A stretch of DNA of 64,000 nucleotides. Source: Methylobacter sp. KS41 (GTDB lineage: Bacteria > Pseudomonadota > Gammaproteobacteria > Methylococcales > Methylomonadaceae). The notes under the pieces were generated by a model. It worked only from the letters and a program-made list of their open reading frames with translations. It had not been told where the DNA came from and made no database searches. A program made the translations under genes and the position numbers. How positions within the stretch are numbered: the stretch's first letter is position 1; every line of letters begins with the position of its first letter. Below, piece after piece: positions 18,442 to 28,000 of the stretch. The stretch covers positions 682,001 through 746,000 of the forward strand of contig PHSP01000001.1 in assembly GCA_002862125.1 (NCBI GenBank), read 5' to 3'.

Positions 18442-19533
18442 TTATATGATGTTGCGCTGCTTGCAAAGGAGCATTGCTGGCAGGAACGTTTCGATGTTTT
18501 TCCCGGACTTAACCGCGCTTAATGCTTCACGTACAAAGATTTGCTCGCCGGAGGTAAGAACAGCTTCACGCCCCAGACTGCATCTACCAAAGATGTACGC
18601 AATTTGTATTAAGTGCGCTTCAAGCTCTGTGTGCTGCCCAAGATACTCGTTGTAATTTCCACCATTGAAATTGATGTAGACTTTGTCTTCTTCGACGGTG
18701 TTGTGCTGGAGAAAATGGACGCATTCGTGAACAATAGGATCGATGCGACCAGTGTCTCGATAGCGCATCGGCATGATAAGGGTAGAGGCATCATAGGCGG
18801 CTGATCGATATCCAGGCACAGCGTAAATCTTGTTATGCTTGAGTTCTGGAAATCTATCAGTCTCAATCCAATCAATTTTAAACAGGCGCGGTCCATTGTA
18901 CTTTTCACCGTTGCTGTACCAGTCATCAGCATTATTTACTGAATGAAAAGTGTCTCGGATTGCCAAATTAAATTCATTCATTATCGAAGCTGTTAAATAC
19001 AGGTATTCGAGGACTGTTGTCATTTTTTGGATTCCTGCAAAATTATTGCAGACCACGACATAATTATCATAGCGAGCTGACAGCTCTGGATCGTCACCAG
19101 AAGTGGAATCAAACTCAATTATTTTTTGCGCTTCCAGCTTATTAACCATTCCAGGATGAATAGGTATTGGCAGTGGTTTTTTGCTAAGATCACTACGTCT
19201 TACTTCGACATAGGGATTTCCATCGAGTTTATCGCGAGGTGTGATCAAGTTAATGGTCGCCAATTTCGGAAGCGCAGCGATTAGTTGATCAATGTCTTGA
19301 TCTACTTCGGCTGGTAGCATCTCAAGATCGAGTTGATCCAAATCGGGATATGAGGCATTGATAGCCATCGCAGCCGATCTTTGCGTTACATAGCCTTCCG
19401 TTGTCGTCTTCGAAAGCAAATAACGATCGGAACCGCTCGGTGTCGGATGGTTAACGTACAGCGCACTGTGAAACAGCCCTGTTTCGGTGTTACTAACGAT
19501 TGCGAGATGCGCTTCCATTGATTTTTCTGTCAT
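18442..19533 (-). CDS. HExxH metallopeptidase-like protein next to PRTRC ThiF
   Basis: This 363-aa protein contains HECVH at residues 269-273 (PIVHECVHFLQH), a consensus zinc-binding HExxH motif, followed by HTELEAHLIQIAYIF about 30 residues later, where an acidic third ligand would be expected. The first 180 residues show no known domain. No signal peptide is visible, so it should act in the cytoplasm. The start at 19533 has GAAGGAAGAG upstream. A longer in-frame start at 19554 is less likely. It follows ThiF by 13 bases and is likely co-transcribed. A protease that acts on conjugates or on plasmid proteins is only a guess from context. Confidence 0.55.
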   Translation of the reverse strand: MTEKSMEAHLAIVSNTETGLFHSALYVNHPTPSGSDRYLLSKTTTEGYVTQRSAAMAINASYPDLDQLDLEMLPAEVDQDIDQLIAALPKLATINLITPRDKLDGNPYVEVRRSDLSKKPLPIPIHPGMVNKLEAQKIIEFDSTSGDDPELSARYDNYVVVCNNFAGIQKMTTVLEYLYLTASIMNEFNLAIRDTFHSVNNADDWYSNGEKYNGPRLFKIDWIETDRFPELKHNKIYAVPGYRSAAYDASTLIMPMRYRDTGRIDPIVHECVHFLQHNTVEEDKVYINFNGGNYNEYLGQHTELEAHLIQIAYIFGRCSLGREAVLTSGEQIFVREALSAVKSGKNIETFLPAMLLCKQRNII

Positions 19534-19546
19534 TTCTCTTCCTTCT

Positions 19547-20293
19547 TTAAGCAAAAATATTGATCGGCGTCTGCGTTCCGTTTCGGATATCTACATAAGC
19601 CCCTTGGTGATTTAATCCACCATGCCGCAATAGAGACCAGATCAACTGCATGGCAACATTTGCAATAGTTCGATTGATTGGCAAATCCTGATTGGCCAAG
19701 GCTTCTTCCATGCTGCATGACGGCGTGTTGTTATCCACCATACCATCCAATTCAGGGTAGAAATCGAACACGGAAGAAAGCTTTACCGGATTCTCATTAG
19801 CATGACCAAGCCGACCCAGGATTACCTGTCCTGTGCTTTCACCATTTCCCGTATCCATCCATAGGCAGGTTGTATATCGGTTATTTCCACACTTCGCCAA
19901 GTCAGCCCGAAATTGCGCCACATCAACACAGGTGATTACCAGATCGTAATCCCAGTTACCGCGCTCGGCGTCTATGTTGAACATGCGGGGCATTGCCACC
20001 CAGTCACGTCCATACAGGTAATTGATTCGCTGAACGGTGACCAGTGCTTTGTTATGACCCAGATCGGCAGGGTAAAAAGCTTGTCGGCCTATGTTGGGTC
20101 GCTCGACCACATCGCCATCCCATGCGGTTACTTTTAAGCCAGGATGCCCAAGCTCGCGGATTGCATAGTCGATTCTAGCAAGGCTGGCCAACACTTCGGA
20201 ACCGGTTCCACCGACGCCTAGAACCTCAATATTAACTCTACGATTAAACCAATTTGATGGAGTACAGAATTTGAATGCGTTGCTTGATTCCAT
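19547..20293 (-). CDS. PRTRC system ThiF family protein (E1-like)
   Basis: This 248-aa protein has a Rossmann nucleotide-binding motif VLGVGGTGSEVLASLARID (residues about 24-42), the acidic strand VTAWDGDVVERPNIGRQAFY, where ThiF/E1 proteins bind ATP and the activated tail, and the C-terminal IANVAMQLIWSLLRHGGLNH, distinctive of PRTRC ThiF proteins. E1-like enzymes adenylate a C-terminal carboxylate. The PRTRC substrate is not established. The start at 20293 has AGGA upstream. In most PRTRC loci ThiF directly follows protein A, but here protein A is at 36 kb, separated by an opposite-strand insertion. Confidence 0.85.
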   Translation of the reverse strand: MESSNAFKFCTPSNWFNRRVNIEVLGVGGTGSEVLASLARIDYAIRELGHPGLKVTAWDGDVVERPNIGRQAFYPADLGHNKALVTVQRINYLYGRDWVAMPRMFNIDAERGNWDYDLVITCVDVAQFRADLAKCGNNRYTTCLWMDTGNGESTGQVILGRLGHANENPVKLSSVFDFYPELDGMVDNNTPSCSMEEALANQDLPINRTIANVAMQLIWSLLRHGGLNHQGAYVDIRNGTQTPINIFA

Positions 20294-20839
20294 TGGAGTT
20301 CCTGTTGAATATCAGTAAAAAATTATTCAATTTCTGAATACTTATACGACAGGTTTTTTTATATGCAATGAGGTAATTCAGTAATTTTTTGCTAATTAAT
20401 CATCCCTTAGATTTATCAAGAAAACCAATCTGGTACCAAAAACCAAACAGCCCCATGGCAGACGCTGTCTTCCATTTTTACTTTCGCGGGGAAACAAAAC
20501 AAGACAATCCTAAGGAGGTGGCTACCCAAGACAAAATGGCCGCTTAAAATTTAACCTACGAAGAAACAACTTTATTGACAATTTCTGAAACATAGTTCAC
20601 ATTCATTTTTTTATTTGGAATTAAAAATTTTATTTCCTTAAATCAGAGTTAAAACCACCTGCTTTAGCCACCCCTAATTTAAAAAATTAATCGATAAACC
20701 AACATGTATTTATCGATGCTTTTTGTGCAGTGAGCAAAGCAGATGGAATTTAGTCCTCTGTGAGTTGCGTAAATCCACCGGCTTTCTTTAGTAGGTGGTT
20801 GTTTAGTTGGGATTTCAAGCATCAGAGGTTACAAATAAA
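20294..20839. other. AT-rich intergenic region between divergent genes
   Basis: This 546-base gap separates ThiF (minus) from the four-gene plus-strand operon and must hold promoters for both. No gene was found. Two related short segments occur, AACCACCTGCTTTAGCCAC near 20652 and ATCCACCGGCTTTCTTTAG near 20773. The latter is followed by TAGGTGG, giving a small hairpin (CCACC/GGTGG) just before the first gene. One boundary of the inserted block probably lies in this stretch. Confidence 0.4.
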
Positions 20840-21664
20840 ATGGTAAAGGGCAAAAAGAACGAAAGTCAAAAAGCTCCTTCGGCGGATCCAGACTCAGCGC
20901 AATTACTAGTCTCACCTTGTGATCCGTCAAACGAGATTGCCAAGCAAATCTTGGCCCAATGCGCTTTGAAGCATACGGGATCAAACTTGGAAGATTGCAA
21001 TGTTTTCTTAAAAGCCGTCGCTAAGGAGTTTTTTGGGGATTCAATCTTTTCCGGGCTTAATGCGAATGGAATTCTTGCTGCCGTAAAGGCAAATGGATCC
21101 GGATGGACAATCAAAACCGGGGCAGGCAGCATTGACGAAGCGATCGCAAAGGCTAAAGACGGAATGTTTGTTGGGGCTGGAATGACTTCGACGGAATTAG
21201 GTGACACAAATGGCCATCTCGCCATTGTCGTCGGCTGCGATGGGCAATTGTCGGGTGGAAAGATTGTCCCAATTGGATACGCAGGCAGCATTTCGCAAGA
21301 TCATACTACAAGAATAAAGGGTGCGAGATTATCGGGCACGTTTCCAGCAACTAAGGTAAGGGAAGAAAAAGTCACGTATTTCTTCATGGAGCCGACTCAG
21401 ACACCTGATCTTTCAGCATTTAGTTTGCTCATGGCTGCGTCGTCCGAGCCATTCTACGAAACCAAAGATGGCGACAGAATATCGCTGTTACGTGAGGCTG
21501 CGTTGGTCATGGAAAAGATGTTTGATCAATTTAAATCCAACAACGAAAAAAAGAATAATGCCGAAACGCTGTACAAACTGGCTTCCCTCCGTGTGAAGAT
21601 TGGTGACATTGAGTTAGAAGCGACCTTTTCTCAAGAGGAATACTCATGCGCAAAGCATGATTAG
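20840..21664 (+). CDS. Papain-like (NlpC/P60- or amidase-like) Cys/His protein, first gene of unknown operon
   Basis: This 274-aa protein has a disordered, Lys-rich N-terminus (1-25). A domain follows with a Cys in LEDCNVFLKAVAKEFF (C53) at the start of a helix, a His in TNGHLAIVVG (H126) on a strand, and VPIGYAGSISQDH downstream. This Cys-helix, His-strand layout is that of papain-like NlpC/P60, CHAP or amidase folds, including some secreted or type VI effectors. There is no signal peptide. ATG 20840 is preferred, with AGAGG eleven bases upstream. A TTG at 20807 is the alternative. The C-terminal 80 residues look helical. Function is inferred from the Cys/His pattern only. Confidence 0.5.
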   Translation: MVKGKKNESQKAPSADPDSAQLLVSPCDPSNEIAKQILAQCALKHTGSNLEDCNVFLKAVAKEFFGDSIFSGLNANGILAAVKANGSGWTIKTGAGSIDEAIAKAKDGMFVGAGMTSTELGDTNGHLAIVVGCDGQLSGGKIVPIGYAGSISQDHTTRIKGARLSGTFPATKVREEKVTYFFMEPTQTPDLSAFSLLMAASSEPFYETKDGDRISLLREAALVMEKMFDQFKSNNEKKNNAETLYKLASLRVKIGDIELEATFSQEEYSCAKHD

Positions 21665-22783
21665 CAGAGCAGTGGCGATTCGACAACGACAGAAGTGACA
21701 ATGAACGACAGAGTGCTACCTAAGCTGGTTTCCATACAACCTGCCCTAGAACTCAGCCTCTTGTATTTTTCGGAATTGATGGGGTTTTGCATCGTTTAGG
21801 GGGGAAATATGCTAACAATAAAGCAACTTAAGTTACAGATCGGGGGGATCCTGATAGTCTTCAGCATCTCCGGTTGTACGTTACACCCAGTTAGTGATAG
21901 TAAAGCTGTCAACGAGGGACTCACCTACCTTCCCTGGCACGAAGCGAAAAAAAGTCTCGACATCGAACCTGGAATGGTACTTAAGTTGACTCAGACTTCT
22001 CTTTCCCAAAAAAGTAGTAACACCCGCACCCCGGTAATCGCTGATTTCGAATGGCAACGGACCCTAGATGGTAAATATACCCGCAGAGACCTTTTGTTCC
22101 TTCGGCATCTCCTGATCAGTTCTTCCCCTGATTGCTTGCAGGACGGTAAATGCGGAGATGAGCAGCTAGACACTTTGATAAAGGATCTTTCTAAAGAGTA
22201 TAAGAATATGAATATGGATCTCCTAAGTCGATCAGTACTAAAGGGGGCGTTGGAAAGTATAAAAATCAACTATGAACACAGTGAAAGCGAGCTTCCTTTA
22301 GAGAAGATGAAAGAACTCCTGTGTGGCGTCCAGTTTGCAGATAAGGATGATGCCAGGCATATCGACTTCAAATTCCAGAACCAACTCTGGAGACTATGGA
22401 GTAGCAACCAAGTATTTTTTTCAGGAGACCTTAAACAGAGGCAAGACGTCTCAACCGGAAAGGTTGGTTGGTACAGCAAGGGCTCTGCTATTCATGGTGT
22501 GCGTATGGATCCATCGGTAAGTATACCCATCATGATTATTGACCAAATCGATCCGGTTTATGTGGAACCTTGCCGAACACTTTCAGAAGTTGAAGAACAG
22601 CTTGGAAAAAAAGACATCGTGGTACGACTGAAGCGCCAGGGAAAATATTGGCCTGAGACAATTGGAACAGGGAAGCATAAGGTCACAAAAGCTGAAGTTC
22701 TGGGCGACGATGGCTATGTATCCGTGATATTCCAGAAGACAGGACACGTCGGTCATCCGGGACTGATATATATGAATCCGGAG

Positions 22784-22800
22784 CTTAACCCATCTTTGTC
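22784..22800 (+). repeat. Left terminal inverted repeat of the IS1634-type element
   Basis: CTTAACCCATCTTTGTC matches the reverse complement of 24886-24902 at 16 of 17 positions. Confidence 0.8.
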
Positions 22801-22843
22801 ACTTAAACTGACAATTACTCATAATTTCAATAAGTTGAAATTT

Positions 22844-24730
22844 TTATTTTTTCTCAGTTGGCACTACAGATTTTTTATTATCAATAATTGTCTTGCGTTT
22901 ACCTATCGGATCGGGTTTGATGCTCAAGGCAGCATATATTCGTTTTTGCCGCGCTTCCGCTTGGGTTGTTGTCCGCAGGTGAATAGTTTTATTATCATCT
23001 GTCGGCAAGGTAATCGTGAGGCGTTGTTGGGTTGACATGATATTGCGAATGCTCTCCCAGCTTAACTGGATGCCCTGCTGTTTGAGTTGATAGCGCAGAG
23101 TATGTACCAGATGGTAAGCCAGTAAGGTTATGAACAAGTGGCCGGTGACGCGATCTTCTTTATGGTGGTACACCGGACGTAAACCGAGGTCGGTTTTCAA
23201 GCTTCTAAAGGTGGCTTCGATCTCGGTTAGCATGATATAGGTCGTCCACAAGTGTTCTTCTGACCAGTCCGGAATATTAGTTCTTAGACAGTAAACACCG
23301 CAATGCTGATCTTTTTGTTCACTTTTGGGTTCACGCTTCCATTCAATACGGATGGCGTTGTTTTTTTCGTCGTCAGCAATAACCTCAATGCGGTAATCTT
23401 GCGCGACGCGGCTGTTTTTTTCGCGTAGTCGACCAATGCGTTCGAGTATTTTTGCGTAGTTTTTGATGGTGCCTTTTTTGTCCAAGCCGACATTGAGCTT
23501 GTCGAGTGCCTCTTCCAGACGAACGTGGAAGCGGTTGCGGATGGCCTGTTCTTTTTTGGCTTTTTGATCCGAATAACAATAGAGCCGGGTTTCCTTGGTT
23601 TCTGCATCGATTGTGCGGTAAACACTGACGGTGTTCTGTTCGGTTTCCCGAACCAGGACGGCATTGTCCTGGTCTCTGGGATCTTGTACGTAGCGTTCCC
23701 GGCTAACCACCAAGTAAAGATAACCGCGTTCGCTTAACCAAGCGATGTTTTCAGCACAGGCAATGCCTGCATCCATGATAATCACCGGTTTCTCATCGGG
23801 TAATGGATTCTTCCCCTGCAACCCGTCCAGCATCAGCGACAACGTGGCGGGTTCGCTGGCGTTACCTGGAAATACCTGGCTGCTGAGCGGGAAGCCATTG
23901 CCATCCAGAACCAGGCCTAAGGTCACCAAGGGGCAATCACTGCGCTTTTCTTTGGAGCGACCGAACTGGGCCTTGGGGTTTTGGGCGCACTGGCCTTCAA
24001 AATAGGTGTTGGTCAAATCGTACAACACGATGCTCCGATTCAAATCGAACAAGGTTTGCTCCTGAGCACCAAGAAACGTTTCCAGCGCAGGCTGGTGTTG
24101 AAGCAATCTATCACTGATCTTATACAAGCGCGTCAAACTGATGTTGCCAAAGTCATAATCAAGCAGTTCACCCAGGCCGGTGCGCGATTGCAGCCAGTCA
24201 TGGGTCTGCAATTCGCTGCCGGGTGAAACCATGCGGCCTATAATGCTGCCCAGTGCCGCCGCGGAATCGATTTTATTAAAACCCAGTGCAGCAAGCTTCT
24301 GATCGAGTTGCAATTGCATGACGGCATACATTGCCAGCGTTTCCACGCCGATGCTGCGGGCTTGGGCGGCTTCGACATGATTAATGTCGACGCTATGATA
24401 ATCCTGCTCGGGTGTAGCGCTAGCTATCGGTTGTGCCAGTTTAGCGATGATCAGGGTGCTATAGCGCTCAGCTGCGGCCTCCAGAAGCTGACCTACATCA
24501 TCCGCTAAAGCAAACAACTCCGCTTGGTGCGGTGCCAAACCTTGCAAAAACTGTTCAATTCTGGCCGTTAGCAACGGCCAATGCGGCGGCTCAATAGCAA
24601 AGTCTTTGCCTAGATTGAGTAGCGTGCGTTGCTTGACTTGCGTTCCCACACGAAAGGATTCAACGATCCGATAGGTATAGGAGTCTTTGCCATGATCCGC
24701 TGTTTTGGTTTTTGTTCTTCGAATATACAT
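22844..24730 (-). CDS. IS1634-family transposase
   Basis: This 628-aa DDE transposase shows IS4-superfamily motifs in order: VLYDLTNTYFEG (first Asp), PVIIMDAGIACAENIAWL (second Asp), and the C-terminal EIEATFRSLKTDLGLRPVYH with the Y/R-E-K signature (catalytic Glu). The N-terminus (MYIRRTKTK ... YRIVES) is typical of IS1634 members. Length matches full-size transposases of this group (about 550-630 aa), so it is likely functional. It lies on the strand opposite to the operon it interrupts. Confidence 0.9.
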   Translation of the reverse strand: MYIRRTKTKTADHGKDSYTYRIVESFRVGTQVKQRTLLNLGKDFAIEPPHWPLLTARIEQFLQGLAPHQAELFALADDVGQLLEAAAERYSTLIIAKLAQPIASATPEQDYHSVDINHVEAAQARSIGVETLAMYAVMQLQLDQKLAALGFNKIDSAAALGSIIGRMVSPGSELQTHDWLQSRTGLGELLDYDFGNISLTRLYKISDRLLQHQPALETFLGAQEQTLFDLNRSIVLYDLTNTYFEGQCAQNPKAQFGRSKEKRSDCPLVTLGLVLDGNGFPLSSQVFPGNASEPATLSLMLDGLQGKNPLPDEKPVIIMDAGIACAENIAWLSERGYLYLVVSRERYVQDPRDQDNAVLVRETEQNTVSVYRTIDAETKETRLYCYSDQKAKKEQAIRNRFHVRLEEALDKLNVGLDKKGTIKNYAKILERIGRLREKNSRVAQDYRIEVIADDEKNNAIRIEWKREPKSEQKDQHCGVYCLRTNIPDWSEEHLWTTYIMLTEIEATFRSLKTDLGLRPVYHHKEDRVTGHLFITLLAYHLVHTLRYQLKQQGIQLSWESIRNIMSTQQRLTITLPTDDNKTIHLRTTTQAEARQKRIYAALSIKPDPIGKRKTIIDNKKSVVPTEKK

Positions 24731-24885
24731 GCGCCCAGACTAAACGTAAATCTGGAATAAATCAAGGTTAGCCATGAAATGGATGGCACTACCGAAAGAT
24801 CGTAAAAAACACGATTGATTTTAAAGGGATTTTTTTAGAAAAAAACGGGGGCGACTAAAAATCAATAACTTAGAAGTCAAAGGGC

Positions 24886-24902
24886 GACGAAGATGGGTTA
24901 AG
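24886..24902 (-). repeat. Right terminal inverted repeat of the IS1634-type element
   Basis: GACGAAGATGGGTTAAG is the inverted partner of 22784-22800. The interrupted gene resumes at 24905. Confidence 0.8.
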
Positions 24903-25034
24903 GATAGGCTGTTATTGGCGCCTGGCGACACTATCGAATTGGACGGTGAATTGCCGATTGGCCTGCGCGTTATACATTAGGCGTCTCGCAGTTTCTTGTA
25001 AGCTTCCCAACTTCGTTTCGAAGAGGTGACACTC

Positions 25035-28000
25035 ATGATGCGACTCAGATTATTAGGGCTAGAATTTCCGGTTAGTGGTGGACAAATTCAGCCGCCTACG
25101 GATCACCGTGTAGAAATGGTACCTGCTTATTCGGGAGGAACTATTACAGACAATAAACTCTCGTTCCAAGCCCTTCTGGTCATCCGTGGCGTCTATAGCC
25201 TGTATTTTAATGTAAGTAACGTAACCCTTAGACACGAGGACGGCGAGTTGCAGGTTCCGGAGGACGGGCTCGTGAAGTGCTTGTTTTTTCGTCTATGGCG
25301 GGATCCTCTGAGAGCTCCTCTCGGTGGGCCAGCCCTTGTCGTCGAGCTTGGGCCGATCCGACTCGCAAAAACGGGGCAAATGGATGACTGGGCGATATAT
25401 GTGAAAAATGGGGAACTTAAGGTGCGGATTTCTGGAGCAATTCCTGTGATTCAGCCGGATGAAGGGGTTCCCCTGATAGTTGGTTCGGGAAATTTTGCGG
25501 AAGATACTTCGGGAATCCACCTGAACTTGGGGGAAGGCATCGTCACGGTGCCATCTGGCTGGCTTAGTTGTGATTGCTTTGCATCCGCCAAGATGAAATC
25601 CCAAACAGGAGAGATCATGGACGTAAGAGCGTTCAGAAGAACGCTAGCGGCCCAAGACTTGATGTTAGCCCTGAACTCTCGAACAGATCAGCTGGACGTG
25701 ATTATGCAGCCTGTTGAGACCGATCAACCGCTGGTCCTTCACGCTGAGTATGAGGATGACGGGGCAATATTGGGCGGCTTGGGAGTCAAAAAGTACCACC
25801 TGAAACTCCGTTTTTCACCCGGAGAGGATCGTAAAGCGAAACTGTCGGGAATATGGCTTGAGCCGACCATCGTAGAGGGAACTGTCGAGCTAATATGCTA
25901 CGGCTTGGCAGATGCCAGCAATCAGGCAGAGCGTTGGAAGGTTCAAGAGCCAATTTCGTTAGTCATCCGCCTTATGGAGGGAGAGACGATGCCTGGTTGC
26001 CTTCTCATTGCTGCTGAAAACGGTTTAAAGCGGCCGACGCACCGCTCTTCAGAAGCTATTGGGAATATGCACGGTGGAGTACCAAAGATCGAATGGCTCG
26101 GTTTATCTTCAGGCTACCTAGTCTGTGATCGAGCCGAACCGGGGCCGGCTTCCGAACAGTTACCCATTGATGATGCCCTGTTCTTCAAACACACGGTTCC
26201 TTGGCTCGAACTGAACACTCCAACGTTAACCCACCCAAAGGCGGGTGATTCTTACAGACCGAACAACGTCCTCGGCACAAGTAGCCTCTGGGAGTTTTCG
26301 AATGCAAGCGCCGGGACCCCGATACTACCTAATTTGGTACTCGACAAGGCAGGTGAGTTGGCGGTTGCATTTCGGAAGGATCTTGATAAGAAAATTCACG
26401 AGTTGGGGCACAAACTGCAGTCCGCACGTCATGCTAGCAATATGACGGAACAGCCGGTCGATCACGCTCCACCACTCCAAATCCAACGATTGTTCCAATA
26501 TTCCCAATCACCACCATTCTTTAGGGTTCAATCAGTCTCCGAAAGCGCGATTCGACTCAACAAGTACTCGGTAATTCGGGAATTCGGGCCCATCCAAGTA
26601 ATGATGCCTATAGATCCAGAATTGCCGATCGATTACGTTGTAATTCCTAAAAATGATCCGAATTTTAAGTTCCAAGGTGACTTTAGCTTTGCGCTTGATC
26701 CAGAAGTGGGTTCGTTGAAACTTGGAGGTCAACCAGATGGAATCAATAACATTCTCGGGATTGTCAAACTGGGGATAAGCAAAACTCTAGCGGACGTACT
26801 CGGCGCAATAAAGCAATCGAAATTATCAGAGGGCATCGATCCTAACGTACTCGACAATCCGGGCTGGGTTGGCTTGGTGATGTTTGGGGTGGCGCTTGAT
26901 TTTTCCAATTTTCCTATTCTCACACGACTTGTCGATAACCTAAGCATGCAATATGTCTCGCTTTCTCCTTCCGCAAGCGATCAGGCTTTCAGCGTTTCAG
27001 GACGAGTCAAATGGAAAAATCAAAACACGGATACTGACGATTACGATAGAGATAAGGAAGTTCGCTTTCAGGTCAAAAAAGTCGACCTTGCTTGGATTGA
27101 TCGCCGATTGAGGCAATTCCACGTCGAGTCGTCACTCACATTTGCTGGGGCCTTCGGCCTGCTAATTCCCGACGGGAAGGATCTTCCTGAAATCTCAATT
27201 ATTGGCAGCTATTCTGATTTGAACGGCAAATCAGCGTTCCGTTTTCTCGGTCAGTCTTCTGACCCCATCCCCTTGTTGCCAAGGATCGAAGATCCATCCC
27301 AGTGGTTCGGCCCCATCGAGCAAATCTCAATTGAACGTGCAGAGATTACCGAAAGTGGTGGCGATGTTGCTATCCAACTCGACGGCACCGTCAAGTTACA
27401 CTCGGTTCCACTGCCTAATTTTGAAAACGCGGTTCAAGCCGTGCCCGATCAGCATGCGAATTTTCGGGGGTTGGGTATCAATATTCCGCATCTCGACGGG
27501 CATAATCCGAATATCGCACGCTGGCTGAGCCTTAACTACCCGAGCCTGAAATTCGATGCCAAACTTCCTCAATTCAAATTCTTTGGAATCGAGGCGCTCG
27601 ATTTGAAGGTTCGATCTATCGGCCTTGACTGGGAAGGAAAGTTTCCCTGGACTTCCCTGGTTCCCATCGGAGGGAAGCTTGACGATAAGATGGAAAAAGC
27701 ATTCCTAATGGATGTGCGGCTCAATTTGATGAAGCTGCCTGAGTTGTTCGCAAAATCATTACAGGGTCTTGCGTTCGATCTGTCAATGGGATTCGGTCTC
27801 GGTTCTAATACCCATGATCCATATTTTGATGAGAAACGATTCAATGTCGGCATTACAGCTGTGGGCTTCGAGAAGTTGCATCTCGATTTGATGCGTTTTT
27901 TGGAAATCGAGGCTGACGAGCTAGAACTGGGTGTAATAGATTTCGGTGGTGCAGACCAAGTACCTATATTGAAGCTGGTGCGTGCCAAGGTATCGATCCT

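Larger units (their letters stand above)
22783..24901. mobile_element. IS1634-family (IS4-like) insertion sequence
   Basis: An element of about 2.1 kb with one transposase gene on the minus strand and 17-bp near-perfect inverted ends: CTTAACCCATCTTTGTC at 22784-22800 and GACGAAGATGGGTTAAG at 24886-24902. It lies inside the lipoprotein gene. A target duplication of GGA is the only one seen, and it is short for the family, so the exact borders are uncertain by one or two bases. Confidence 0.8.
21809..24980 (+). pseudogene. Lipoprotein gene interrupted by an IS1634-type insertion
   Basis: The frame opens with a lipoprotein signal peptide whose lipobox is SISGC (Cys 23). The coding part runs to 22782 and is then broken by the IS. 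As it stands, translation continues into IS sequence until 23035. If the IS is removed at the GGA shared by both flanks (22780-22782 and 24902-24904), the two parts (21809-22782 and 24905-24980) join in frame exactly. The restored protein has 349 aa and ends PDRLLLAPGDTIELDGELPI plus seven residues. The mature protein has no recognised domain. It sits 55 bases before the first giant gene, so it should be the outer-membrane-anchored component of that operon. Confidence 0.7.
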
